Below, piece after piece: positions 8,034-15,542 of a DNA stretch of 18,010 bases. Numbering within the stretch: position 1 is the first letter of the stretch; each line of letters opens with the position of its first letter. The notes under the pieces were generated by a model. The model was not told the DNA's origin. It searched no databases and saw only the letters and a list, made by a program, of their open reading frames with translations. The position numbers and the translations under genes were made by a program. Source of the DNA: an uncultured Clostridia bacterium (GTDB taxonomy: Bacteria > Bacillota > Clostridia > Oscillospirales > Ruminococcaceae); assembly GCA_937901805.1 (NCBI GenBank), contig CALDJI010000197.1:1-18010 (forward strand). Direction: 5' to 3'.

Positions 8034-8864
8034 CTATTTGATCACATAGAAATAGAGGATGACCAGGATTCCAAGCACAATCCGATACCAACCGAACGCC
8101 TTGAAATCATGCTTTTTGATAAAGCTCATCAAGAACTTGATGGCAAAGACGGAGACCAGGAAGGACACCACCGTCCCCACAATCAAAACCGCCATTTCAA
8201 GGCCGGTAATGGTAAACCCATCCAGGAAGAATTTGAGCAGTTTGATAGCGCTTGCGCCGAGCATGGTCGGCACAGCCAGAAAGAAGGAGAACTCTGTGGA
8301 GACAAAACGGGAGCAGCCAAGCAGCAGCGCGCCGACAATGGTAGCGCCGGAACGGGAAGTACCGGGGATCAGTGCAAGCATCTGGAATACGCCGATTGCA
8401 AGCGCTGTTTTGTACGAAAGCTGATTGAAATTACTGACCCGCGGCTTCCTATGGACGCTTTCAATGATCAAAAACGCAATACCATAGATAATCAGGCATA
8501 CCGCCACCGGGACCGGCTTGTAGAAAATTTCATGGATCTGGTCGTCAAACAGCACGCCGATGATACCTGCAGGAATCACGGCAACCACTACTTTGAACCA
8601 CAGCGACCAGGTATCCCCTTTTTCCCGCTTCGTTTTTTTGGGGGAAAAGGGGTTGAGCTTATGGAAATACAACAGGATGACTGCTAAAATCGATCCGAAC
8701 TGGATAATGACAAAAAACAGGTCTTTAAATTCCTGAGACGCCTGCAAGTTGATAAATTCATCTGCCAGGATCATATGCCCGGTACTGCTGATTGGCAGCC
8801 ATTCGGTAATTCCCTGGACAATGCCGAGAATAATGGATTTCAGGATTTCCCACAGGGTATCCAT
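8034..8864 (-). CDS. uppP: Undecaprenyl-diphosphatase UppP (BacA)
   Basis: Integral membrane phosphatase that converts undecaprenyl diphosphate to the monophosphate carrier for cell-wall synthesis. Overexpression is known to give bacitracin resistance. It has 276 residues and several membrane helices. Both catalytic signatures are present: [13 protein letters not shown] (18-30, with Glu21) and [10 protein letters not shown] (167-176, with Ser169 and Arg171). The start is set at ATG 8864, which has AGGAG 8 bases upstream. A GTG three codons earlier falls directly against the ribosome site. It follows metH on the same strand by 39 bases, so it may be co-transcribed with the methionine genes, although no functional link is known. 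It ends at the shared terminator. Confidence 0.95.
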   Translation of the reverse strand: MDTLWEILKSIILGIVQGITEWLPISSTGHMILADEFINLQASQEFKDLFFVIIQFGSILAVILLYFHKLNPFSPKKTKREKGDTWSLWFKVVVAVIPAGIIGVLFDDQIHEIFYKPVPVAVCLIIYGIAFLIIESVHRKPRVSNFNQLSYKTALAIGVFQMLALIPGTSRSGATIVGALLLGCSRFVSTEFSFFLAVPTMLGASAIKLLKFFLDGFTITGLEMAVLIVGTVVSFLVSVFAIKFLMSFIKKHDFKAFGWYRIVLGILVILYFYVIK

Positions 8865-8889
8865 TGACTTCACTCCTAATTTTTATTTT

Positions 8890-8907
8890 ATAGAGGAATA
8901 CCTCTAT
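8890..8907 (-). repeat. Small hairpin over the metH stop codon
   Basis: ATAGAGG-TATT-CCTCTAT forms a 7-bp stem with a 4-base loop and includes the metH TAG. On the minus strand no U-run follows, so it is not a standard terminator for metH. It may mark a processing point or slow read-through into uppP. Confidence 0.4.
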
Positions 8908-11270
8908 GATTTTTTTCCAAAAACCTGCTGCGCATAGTGGACGGAACCCATCGCGTCTTTGGAATAGTGATCCGCCCCAATCATATCCGCATAGGACTGA
9001 GTCAGGACGGCTCCTCCCACCATAACTTTACAGTCCGGGCATTCTCTGCGCAGCAGTCGGATCGTCTGCTCCATACTCACCACAGTGGTGGTCATCAGAG
9101 CACTCAAACCCACTAGGCGCACCTGATGCTGTTTTACCGTATCCACAATCAGCTGCGGATCCACGTCCTTTCCAAGATCCAGAACGGCAAACCCATAGTT
9201 TTGCAACAGTACCTTGACAATATTTTTTCCAATATCGTGGATATCCCCCTTGACGGTTGCCAGGACGATTTTTTCCTCCTGTCCGGCGCTTTTCCCGCTT
9301 CCCATCACTGATTTCACCGCTTCAAACGCGGATTGCGCGGCCTGCGCACTCATCAGAAGCTGGGGCAAAAAGAGCGTCCCCTCCTCAAAGCGCTTTCCCG
9401 CCACATCCAGGGCGGGAATCAAGTTTTGCGAAAGAATTTCCAGTGGTTTCTGTTCTTTCAATTGTTCTTTCGCTAAGGTATAGCTGCGTTCCTGCAAGCC
9501 ATTGACAATGGCGTCAAACAGGGTCATCTCCTGTTCCTTAGCCGACGGCGCCAGAACACCGGACGCTTGGCTGGAGCAGTGGGAAATATACTCTGCGCAC
9601 TGCTCGTCATACCCCGCAAGGGCGCAATAGGCATAATAGGCGTTTGTCATCGCGGCGTTGGAGGGGTTGATAATCCCTGCACTCAGCCCCCGCTGCATGG
9701 CAAGGGTAAAAAATGCGGTATTGACACTCTCCCTGGAAGGCAATCCAAACGAGACATTCGATACTCCGAGTACTGTCCCCACGCCAAGCTCTTTCCGGAC
9801 GCGGGAGAGCGTCTCCAGCGTCACAAGCGCCGCATCTGGTGACGAACTGATCGTCAATGCCAGGGCGTCGATGACGATATCTTTTTTGGAAATCCCGTAT
9901 TCCGCAGCCGTTTGAATAATTTTCCGGGCAATCGCCACGCGCCCGTCGGCGGTTTCCGGAATCCCGCTTTCATCCAGTGTCAGGCCGACAACCACTCCGC
10001 CGTATTTTTTTGCAAGCGGGAAGACCGCGCGCATGGATTCCTCTTTTCCATTGACGGAATTGATCATCGCCTTACCATTATAGGTGCGCAGGGCGCGCTC
10101 CATGGCTATGGGATCGGAAGTATCAATCTGCAGCGGTAGATCGGTGACCCCCTGGATTTCCTGTACCGCCCGCTCCATGACAGCCGGCTCGTCGATTTCG
10201 GGTAAGCCGACATTGACGTCCAGAATCTGCGCGCCGTGCTGCTGCTCGCTGACAGCTTCCCGGAGCAGATAATCCATATTGTTTTCCCGCAATGCCTGTT
10301 TGAGGCGCTTTTTCCCGGTAGGGTTAATCCGCTCCCCGATCATAATCGGCTTTCCGCCAAGCCGGCCGGCATGGGAATAGGAGGAGACCAGCGTATCCTC
10401 TTTCGGGAGGATCGGGCTCTGCGCAAGCCCCTCGCAGCGGGCAATCAGGTTTTTGAGATGGGCCGGGGTAGTCCCGCAGCATCCCCCCGCTATGTGTACG
10501 CCGCTTTCCACCAGAGGCTTCATGAGCTCCCCAAACTCTTCCGGGCCGATATCGAATACGGTTTTTCCATTTTCACTGCGGGGCAGGCCGGCATTGGGGT
10601 TGAGAATCAACGGAACCGACGCCGTTTTTACAAGTTCCGGCAATAACTGACGCATCTGCACCGGGCCAAGCCCGCAGTTAAACCCAATGGCGTCCGCGCC
10701 AAGGCCTTCCAGCAGGGCGACCGCCGCTTCAATACTGCCTCCGGTCAGGAGCTTTCCCCGTTCGTCGAAAACCATTGTAGCAAAAACCGGAAGAGAGGTA
10801 CATTCCTTTGCCGCAAGCAGGGCGGCTTTGACCTCATAGGTATCCCCCATCGTCTCTATCAGGATAAAATCCGCGCCGGACTGCTCCCCTGCGCGCGCCA
10901 TCTGAGCAAAGAGCTCATAAGCCTCCTCAAACGCGAGATCGCCCAGAGGCTTGAGCAGTTTCCCGGTCGGGCCGATATCCATCCCGATAAAAACCGGCTG
11001 GGAGTACCCTTTCGCCGCAGATTTTGCATGGGATACCGCACTTGCCACGACTTCCTCCACACAGTAACCGCAGCCCGCCAGTTTCAGGCGGTTGGCGCCG
11101 AAGGTATTTGTCTTGAGGAGGTTGCATCCCGCATCCAAATACCGGCGGTGAATCCCTTCCACCACCTGCGGATGGGTGAGGTTCCAAAGTTCCGGAAGCT
11201 CCCCCGCCTTCAATCCCTCCTCCTGGAGAAGGGTTCCCATCGCGCCGTCAAAAAATAATCGGCCGCGCAT
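8904..11270 (-). CDS. metH: Cobalamin-dependent methionine synthase lacking the activation domain
   Basis: Transfers methyl from 5-methyl-THF via cobalamin to homocysteine. It has 788 residues, against about 1,200 for the E. coli enzyme. The homocysteine domain (1 to about 285) has zinc ligands Cys199 (GFNCG) and Cys264/Cys265 (AGGCCGTTP). The pterin-binding domain spans about 306-560 (IGERINPTGKKR; ILDVNVG; IDTSDP; INSVNG). The cobalamin cap (about 580-660, GTLFLPQLLMSAQA) and the Rossmann domain follow. The latter has the D-x-H-x-x-G motif DIHDIG, whose His678 is the lower cobalt ligand, plus SALMTTT and VGGAV. The reactivation domain is absent and is encoded by the adjacent upstream gene. 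The start MRGRLFFDGAMGTLL lies 61 bases inside that gene, without a clear ribosome site, so translational coupling is likely. No in-frame later ATG would leave the homocysteine domain intact. Confidence 0.95.
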   Translation of the reverse strand: MRGRLFFDGAMGTLLQEEGLKAGELPELWNLTHPQVVEGIHRRYLDAGCNLLKTNTFGANRLKLAGCGYCVEEVVASAVSHAKSAAKGYSQPVFIGMDIGPTGKLLKPLGDLAFEEAYELFAQMARAGEQSGADFILIETMGDTYEVKAALLAAKECTSLPVFATMVFDERGKLLTGGSIEAAVALLEGLGADAIGFNCGLGPVQMRQLLPELVKTASVPLILNPNAGLPRSENGKTVFDIGPEEFGELMKPLVESGVHIAGGCCGTTPAHLKNLIARCEGLAQSPILPKEDTLVSSYSHAGRLGGKPIMIGERINPTGKKRLKQALRENNMDYLLREAVSEQQHGAQILDVNVGLPEIDEPAVMERAVQEIQGVTDLPLQIDTSDPIAMERALRTYNGKAMINSVNGKEESMRAVFPLAKKYGGVVVGLTLDESGIPETADGRVAIARKIIQTAAEYGISKKDIVIDALALTISSSPDAALVTLETLSRVRKELGVGTVLGVSNVSFGLPSRESVNTAFFTLAMQRGLSAGIINPSNAAMTNAYYAYCALAGYDEQCAEYISHCSSQASGVLAPSAKEQEMTLFDAIVNGLQERSYTLAKEQLKEQKPLEILSQNLIPALDVAGKRFEEGTLFLPQLLMSAQAAQSAFEAVKSVMGSGKSAGQEEKIVLATVKGDIHDIGKNIVKVLLQNYGFAVLDLGKDVDPQLIVDTVKQHQVRLVGLSALMTTTVVSMEQTIRLLRRECPDCKVMVGGAVLTQSYADMIGADHYSKDAMGSVHYAQQVFGKKS

Positions 11271-11866
11271 TTATGCTGCACGCACAGGCTTTGCTCCCTG
11301 GTCAGCCCAATCACCGCGGTGACGGATTTTACCGGAACCAGCATACAGCTTTCTGTCATAGAAAGCCCAATCGTTTTTGCAGCGTCCAGCAGCCGGAGCA
11401 ATTCCCTCTGGTACTGGATGGAAAAATCCGCATACCCCGGGGAAAAACGGGGACGCAGGAAGTACCCCTGCACAGCCGCTTCCCAGGCCAGTTGATTGCA
11501 GCGTTCGTTGCAGTACGCCTCGATCAGGGCGGCGGCGCTTGCCTGCAAGACGACGGCGCGGCTCATATCAATCCGTTCATACCGCGCCATCAGGCGATCC
11601 ACTCCGGTTCCCAGCGTGGCGGCAAACACAACCACCCGGCTGCATCCGCGTAGGTGGGCGGCAAGCTTTTCACTGCGGATACACAGCCCGGCAAAGGACA
11701 CTTCTCCCCTTTGTACAACCGCGTCATGCCAGGCGCAAGTACTCTTCGGCTGGGCTGTGCGCTCCAGCTCGGACAGACAGGACTCCATCAGGGCAAGGAC
11801 TTTTTTGTCTGCCGGCCTGCCGCGGTATCCCAGATACCGCAGAATCTCTTTCCGATTCACCCGCAT
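11210..11866 (-). CDS. Stand-alone methionine synthase activation-domain protein
   Basis: 218 residues matching the C-terminal activation domain of MetH. That domain binds S-adenosylmethionine and supports reductive remethylation of cobalamin that has oxidised to the inactive state. Diagnostic stretches are RPRFSPGYADFSIQYQ (138-153, the R-x-x-PGY core) and IGLSMTESCMLVPVKSVTAV (166-185, the TES and SVT core). It lies between metF and metH, starting 6 bases after the metF stop with a GGAAG-type ribosome site, and overlaps metH by 61 bases. Members I know of often end in a cysteine-rich tail. Here only CVQHKC (195-200) remains before a tail encoded by the metH overlap. It should work in trans on the short MetH. 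Function is from family knowledge plus context. Confidence 0.88.
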   Translation of the reverse strand: MRVNRKEILRYLGYRGRPADKKVLALMESCLSELERTAQPKSTCAWHDAVVQRGEVSFAGLCIRSEKLAAHLRGCSRVVVFAATLGTGVDRLMARYERIDMSRAVVLQASAAALIEAYCNERCNQLAWEAAVQGYFLRPRFSPGYADFSIQYQRELLRLLDAAKTIGLSMTESCMLVPVKSVTAVIGLTREQSLCVQHKCAADYFLTARWEPFSRRRD

Positions 11867-11872
11867 ATCGGC

Positions 11873-12742
11873 CTACTTCCCGACAATTTCGGACAAATTG
11901 CGAAGGATGCTTCCCGCGACGTCCGGTTTGTTCATAGTATAGATATGCACGGCGGTTACGCCGTTTGCAATCAAATCAATAATCTGTTCTGTCGCGTAGG
12001 CGATGCCCGCCTGCTTCATCGCCTTGGGGTTGTCGCCGAATTTGTCTACGATTGCCCGAAAACGCGCCGGCAGGGAAGTCCCCGACAGCTCGGTAATCCG
12101 TTTGATTTGCCGGCCGTTTGTCACCGGCATAATGCCGGCAATGACAGGAACCCGGATATCCTGCTGTAAAATCCGGTAGAGGAAATTGTAGTAGACGTTG
12201 TTGTCGAAAAACATCTGGGTAGTGAGGAAATCGCAGCCAGCCTCCACTTTTTCTTTGAGATGCCCAATATCGTCCGCCATATGCTCGCATTCCACATGGC
12301 CTTCCGGGTAACAGGCGCCGCCCACACAGAAGTCCCCCCGCTCCCGGATTTCCCGGATCAGTTCACTGGCATAGCGGTACTGGTTCGGCAGCGGAAAATC
12401 GGCATTTTTCGGGATATCCCCGCGCAGGGCCAGGATATTTTCAATTCCATGCGCCTTGAGATCGCCAATGACCTCTGCAACTTTTTCCCTGGTGGAAGAA
12501 GCGCAGGTCAGATGTGCAAGCGCGGTTACGCCCCACTCATTCTGCACTTTGGAAGCGATATCCACCGTATGATTGGAAGTTCCTCCGCTTGCACCATAGG
12601 TGACGCTGATATAAGAAGGGGAAAGCGCCGCGATTTCTTTTGCCGCACGTTCCACTTTTTCAAAATCCGCATCCACTTTTGGGGGGAAAATCTCACAGGA
12701 GATCATCACCTTCCCACTGCCAAGCAGTTCTTTTATTTTCAT
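11873..12742 (-). CDS. metF: Methylenetetrahydrofolate reductase MetF
   Basis: Flavoprotein that reduces 5,10-methylene-THF to 5-methyl-THF, the methyl donor for MetH. It has 289 residues, the normal length for the bacterial TIM barrel. Visible landmarks are CEIFPPK (16-22, Glu17 the expected acid catalyst), SVTYGASGG (46-54), LTCASS (79-84), ALRGDIPK (105-112), CYPEGHVE (144-151), TTQMFFDN (174-181) and IAGIMP (201-206). The start is the ATG with AAAGGCGGGG ahead. A start 12 codons upstream has no ribosome site. It is the first gene of the run metF, activation protein, metH, uppP. I see no S-box or T-box in the short leader, so methionine-responsive control, if present, works another way. 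Confidence 0.95.
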   Translation of the reverse strand: MKIKELLGSGKVMISCEIFPPKVDADFEKVERAAKEIAALSPSYISVTYGASGGTSNHTVDIASKVQNEWGVTALAHLTCASSTREKVAEVIGDLKAHGIENILALRGDIPKNADFPLPNQYRYASELIREIRERGDFCVGGACYPEGHVECEHMADDIGHLKEKVEAGCDFLTTQMFFDNNVYYNFLYRILQQDIRVPVIAGIMPVTNGRQIKRITELSGTSLPARFRAIVDKFGDNPKAMKQAGIAYATEQIIDLIANGVTAVHIYTMNKPDVAGSILRNLSEIVGK

Positions 12743-12846
12743 TCCGATATCCCCGCCTTTTATGATTTTTCTATCCATTTTTTGAAAATTCCTGATTTTT
12801 TACAAACAATAGAACCAAATTAGCGAATATTCTCCGGTTCTTTTTC

Positions 12847-12855
12847 ATTATAGCA
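12847..12855 (-). promoter_or_regulatory. Extended -10 promoter of the metF-metH operon
   Basis: On the minus strand, TGC immediately precedes TATAAT (12852-12847), forming an extended -10 element. The -35 region is only T-rich. The transcript would start near 12840 and carry a leader of about 98 bases. AGAACC (12811-12816) and GGTTCT (12836-12841) in that leader can form a small hairpin at its 5' end. Confidence 0.65.
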
Positions 12856-12934
12856 AAAAACATACGCAGAAAAAATGAATTTCTCCCATTTGCCGGAGAT
12901 TTTATGAAAAATTAAATTTTTTCACAAAGCAATC

Positions 12935-12964
12935 TTGACAATGTGGAAAACCCCATGCTATGAT
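12935..12964 (+). promoter_or_regulatory. Sigma-A promoter of the ABC-F gene
   Basis: A perfect TTGACA (12935-12940), an 18-base spacer and TATGAT (12959-12964). An A/T-rich near-palindrome (12905-12924, TGAAAAATT then AATTTTTTCA) lies just upstream and could be an UP-like element or operator. Transcription should start near 12971, giving a leader of about 276 bases before the ABC-F start. Confidence 0.85.
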
Positions 12965-12998
12965 AACTCCGATTTAGAACCAAAAGGAGGAACCCGCA

Positions 12999-13019
12999 TT
13001 GCGTAAAATTTCCTGCTAA
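12999..13019 (+). CDS. Leader peptide MRKISC upstream of the ABC-F gene
   Basis: A strong ribosome site AAAAGGAGG (12982-12990) near the 5' end of the transcript is followed, at ideal 8-base spacing, by TTG. That TTG opens a six-codon frame (Met-Arg-Lys-Ile-Ser-Cys) ending in TAA. An overlapping ATT start would give just two codons. Such a strong site serving a tiny frame is typical of attenuator leader peptides before ribosome-protection genes. Codons 4-6 carry the TTTCCTGC segment that pairs with downstream RNA. Use of the TTG start is inferred. Confidence 0.6.
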   Translation: MRKISC

Positions 13020-13226
13020 CCAATCAAATCCCAACGGCATATGCAATCACGGACAGTCATGCTGTCTGCAATTTGTGCTACATGGGATCAGGCAGGAAAC
13101 GGGGAATGCGCGGATTTTCCATAGGGATCGTTGGCAAAAGGCGGCGGCTGCCTCTTTTGCCGATGGATAATTCCGATATCCGGAATCCGATTACCGCAGG
13201 ACAACATGGTTTCCTGCGGTATTTTT
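13009..13226 (+). promoter_or_regulatory. Ribosome-mediated attenuator with terminator before the ABC-F gene
   Basis: Four segments can pair in exclusive ways. Segment 1 TTTCCTGC (13009-13016, inside the leader frame) pairs with segment 2 GCAGGAAAC (13092-13100) over 8 bases. Segment 2 pairs with segment 4 GTTTCCTGC (13209-13217) over 9 perfect bases. Segment 3 TACCGCAGGA (13192-13201) pairs with TCCTGCGGTA (13212-13221) over 10 perfect bases, giving a hairpin followed by TTTTT: an intrinsic terminator 6 bases before the ABC-F ribosome site. A ribosome stalled on the leader would cover segment 1 and free 2 to pair with 4, so the terminator would not form. Two further hairpins lie between (13129-13165 and 13171-13187). 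Pairings are seen; the mechanism is inferred from known ABC-F leaders. Confidence 0.75.
13192..13226 (+). terminator. Attenuator terminator hairpin in the ABC-F leader
   Basis: A 10-bp perfect stem (TACCGCAGGA with TCCTGCGGTA), a 10-base loop and an immediate five-T run. It lies inside the transcribed leader, downstream of the promoter and upstream of the coding start. It should therefore act as a conditional stop rather than the end of a gene. Confidence 0.82.
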
Positions 13227-13246
13227 GTATTCAGGAGGAATTTCCC

Positions 13247-14839
13247 ATGTCTATTATCTCTGTCAGTCATCTGACCTTTTCCTATGACAGCGCTGCCGAC
13301 CCTATCTTTTCCGACGTCTCCTTTGAGCTGGACACGGACTGGAAACTCGGCTTTATCGGCCGAAACGGACGCGGTAAGACCACCTTTTTAAATCTGTTGA
13401 TGGGAAAATACCCCTACAGCGGAACCATTTTTTTCAGGGAAACCTTTTGCTATTTTCCGGATTCCCCGGCAAATCCCAGACTTGCGGCAATGGACGTAGT
13501 AAAAGACGTCATCGCCCCGTTCCGGCAATGGGAAACGGAGATGGAACAGCTGCTGAAAACCCCGGACGAAAACAATCTGTCCCGATACGGCGAACTGCTG
13601 GAGCGGTATCAATCCCTGGATGGATACGAAACAGAGGCAAATATCCAAAAAGAGGCTGCAAAGCTGGAAATCCCGGAAAGCCTGCTTACCCGTCGGTTTG
13701 ACACGCTCAGCCAAGGGGAGCAGACCAAGCTGCTGCTCATCGGCATGTTTTTAAAAAAGCACTGTTTTCTGCTCATCGATGAGCCGACCAACCATCTGGA
13801 CATGCATGGCAGGCAGGTGCTCAGCCGATATTTGAGCGCCAAACATGGGTTCCTGCTTGTTTCCCATGACCGTACCTTCCTCAACGGCTGTATTGACCAT
13901 GTTCTGAGTATCAACCGGGCCGATATTGAAGTAATGCATGGAAATTTTGACACCTGGCAGCAGCAAAAAGATCTGCGCGATCGCTATGAACTGGAACAGA
14001 ACCGGAAACTCAAAGCACAGATTAACGAGCTGGAAACGGCGAAACGGAGGACATCCGGGTGGTCGGATAAAGTGGAGGCCACCAAAAAAGGGACGCGTAC
14101 TGCGGGTCTGCGCCCGGACAGGGGTTTTATCGGGCGCAAGGCCGCCAAAATGATGAAGCGCGCAAAGGTACTGGAACACCGGCAGGAGGCCGCTATTATG
14201 CAAAAAAGCAAACTGCTGAAAAACCTGGAGCAATCCGACGCGCTCAGTCTGCACCTGCTTGGACACCCCAAACAGGAACTTATCCAGGTACAGAATCTGG
14301 CGATTGATTACGGCGACGGCCCCCTGTTTGCCCCGCTCTCTTTCCAAATCCGGCAGGGGGAACGGATTTGCCTGCAAGGGCCAAACGGGAGCGGAAAATC
14401 CAGTATTGTAAAGCTCCTGCTCGGGCAGAAAATCCCCTACAGCGGACGAATCCATCTGGCGGCCGGGCTGAACATCAGCTATGTGGCGCAGGATACCTCC
14501 CAGCTCCATGGTTCACCGGCAGAATATGCGGAAAAACTGGGGATTGACCGCACGCTGTTTTTCACCATCCTGCGCAAACTCGGTTTTGCGCGCTCCCAGT
14601 TTGAACTGGATACCGCAGACGCAAGCGGCGGACAGAAAAAGAAAATCCTGCTGGCCGCCGGTCTGTGCATCCCGGCGCACCTGTTTGTCTTTGACGAACC
14701 GCTCAATTTTATCGACGTCATCTCCCGCATCCAGATAGAAGAACTGGTGCTTGCAGAAAAACCTACGCTTCTCTTTATTGAACATGACCGCGCTTTCTGC
14801 GAACATGCCGCCACGAAGACCGTTGTACTCTCCCGCTGA
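13247..14839 (+). CDS. ABC-F ribosome-protection ATPase, Lsa/CplR-like
   Basis: Soluble tandem ATPase that binds the ribosomal E site and displaces drugs from the peptidyl-transferase centre. Lsa-type members give resistance to lincosamides, pleuromutilins and streptogramin A. It has 530 residues. The first ATPase has Walker A GRNGRGKT (38-45), signature LSQGEQ (154-159), Walker B LLIDEPTNHLD and SHD (206-208). The interdomain linker, about 236-335, carries RRTSGWSDKVEATKKGT and GFIGRKAAKMMKRAK, typical of the Lsa/Vga group. The second has Walker A GPNGSGKSS (378-386), signature ASGGQKK (459-465), Walker B VFDEPLNFID and EHD (512-514). There are no membrane segments. The start is set by AGGAGG 8 bases upstream; the frame is open earlier but only through the leader RNA. 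The family is firm; the drug spectrum is inferred. Confidence 0.92.
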   Translation: MSIISVSHLTFSYDSAADPIFSDVSFELDTDWKLGFIGRNGRGKTTFLNLLMGKYPYSGTIFFRETFCYFPDSPANPRLAAMDVVKDVIAPFRQWETEMEQLLKTPDENNLSRYGELLERYQSLDGYETEANIQKEAAKLEIPESLLTRRFDTLSQGEQTKLLLIGMFLKKHCFLLIDEPTNHLDMHGRQVLSRYLSAKHGFLLVSHDRTFLNGCIDHVLSINRADIEVMHGNFDTWQQQKDLRDRYELEQNRKLKAQINELETAKRRTSGWSDKVEATKKGTRTAGLRPDRGFIGRKAAKMMKRAKVLEHRQEAAIMQKSKLLKNLEQSDALSLHLLGHPKQELIQVQNLAIDYGDGPLFAPLSFQIRQGERICLQGPNGSGKSSIVKLLLGQKIPYSGRIHLAAGLNISYVAQDTSQLHGSPAEYAEKLGIDRTLFFTILRKLGFARSQFELDTADASGGQKKKILLAAGLCIPAHLFVFDEPLNFIDVISRIQIEELVLAEKPTLLFIEHDRAFCEHAATKTVVLSR

Positions 14840-15542
14840 CAGCCCGTTCTAATCTCCGGCAGAGGCGGGAAAATGTCTTTGCAGACAGCGCTTCCTGAAA
14901 AAGGCGCCCCTTCCAGGCAGATCGGTGCAAACTTCCATGATTTGCGAAAAAACGAGTCATCCCCCTGTTCCCGTCCTCAAAAATCTGTTATAATACGAAC
15001 AGTTTTGCCGATAGAAAAAAGGCGTTCCCCCTGTCCGGAAAGATTCCGCAGGAGAGGAAGCAGCCAGACAACCTTGTTTTCCAAAGGGCAGCCGGCAGAG
15101 TTCCCGACCGTCCATTCCAAACACCGGAGCGATTAACGGGGCATGCCCTGCCGCCGGACAAAAATCCGGAATGGAAGCGGTCACAGAGCACGACGAGCAT
15201 GCTCGGACGTGTTTTACATGCATCGAAACAAGGCGTATCCGGGAGCTCCTTCACTCGTTCTCTGCCGAACTAAATGGGCTGAAACGGCAATTTTATGTAA
15301 ACCCAAACCGGGCCGATCATCTTCTGGAGGGGACGCTCGGCTATCCTGTGTATCATCCGCCCGTTCCTGCGGGGAACGCCTCGTTATCCCTGCAAACGGG
15401 GGAGTTTTGTAATACACCAGATCTGCACAGGAGATGGCTCCGGACTATCCCGCGAATATACCGGCCGTTATCCGGAAACAACCGGTTCTTCCCGCCGCTG
15501 TGCCCGGCGTTTTATCTTGAGTGCAGAAAACAATACCGAAAA
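14840..15542. other. Long structured region between ABC-F and MFS genes
   Basis: 703 bases without a recognisable gene. I see no good terminator after the ABC-F stop. After the promoter near 14990 the sequence is rich in short inverted repeats: 15030-15052 (CCTG and CGGAA stems around AGA), 15139-15148 (GGGCATGCCC), 15154-15169 (CCGGA/TCCGG), 15189-15211 (around CGAGCATGCTCG), 15362-15378 (CGTTCC/GGAACG) and 15493-15513 (CGCCG/CGGCG then TTTT). An 11-base long-range match joins 15020-15030 to 15371-15381. The frame of the MFS gene is open back to 15171, but its Arg/Pro-rich translation resembles nothing I know and has no ribosome site. A regulatory RNA leader is more likely than protein. Confidence 0.5.
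14966..14994 (+). promoter_or_regulatory. Candidate promoter for the MFS exporter
   Basis: TATAAT (14989-14994) with TG one base upstream makes an extended -10. A weak TGTTCC (14966-14971) lies 17 bases ahead. It is the best promoter between the ABC-F and MFS genes and would create a leader of about 540 bases. Confidence 0.6.

Noticed and set aside
8890..8910. Terminator between metH and uppP
   Set aside because: The hairpin lacks a U-run on the transcribed minus strand. The nearby T-run belongs to the opposite strand, where nothing is transcribed into it.
12743..12846. S-box, T-box or cobalamin riboswitch before metF
   Set aside because: The leader is only about 98 bases and shows none of the conserved boxes, only a 6-bp hairpin and no terminator.
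13073..13246. In-frame 58-residue N-terminal extension of the ABC-F protein
   Set aside because: It runs through the attenuator hairpins and lacks a ribosome site. The start at 13247 has AGGAGG at 8 bases and matches the family N-terminus.
14988..15254. Minus-strand frames between the ABC-F and MFS genes
   Set aside because: Low-quality composition, no ribosome sites, and opposite to a likely promoter and leader RNA.
15171..15542. In-frame 124-residue extension of the MFS protein
   Set aside because: The translation is Arg/Pro-rich, unlike any domain I know, and has no ribosome site. The membrane protein starts normally near KKASLSRFLLLF.
15000..15542. T-box riboswitch before the MFS gene
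   Set aside because: GGGGAACGCC superficially recalls the T-box sequence, but the required TGG-N-ACC core and the following antiterminator are missing.
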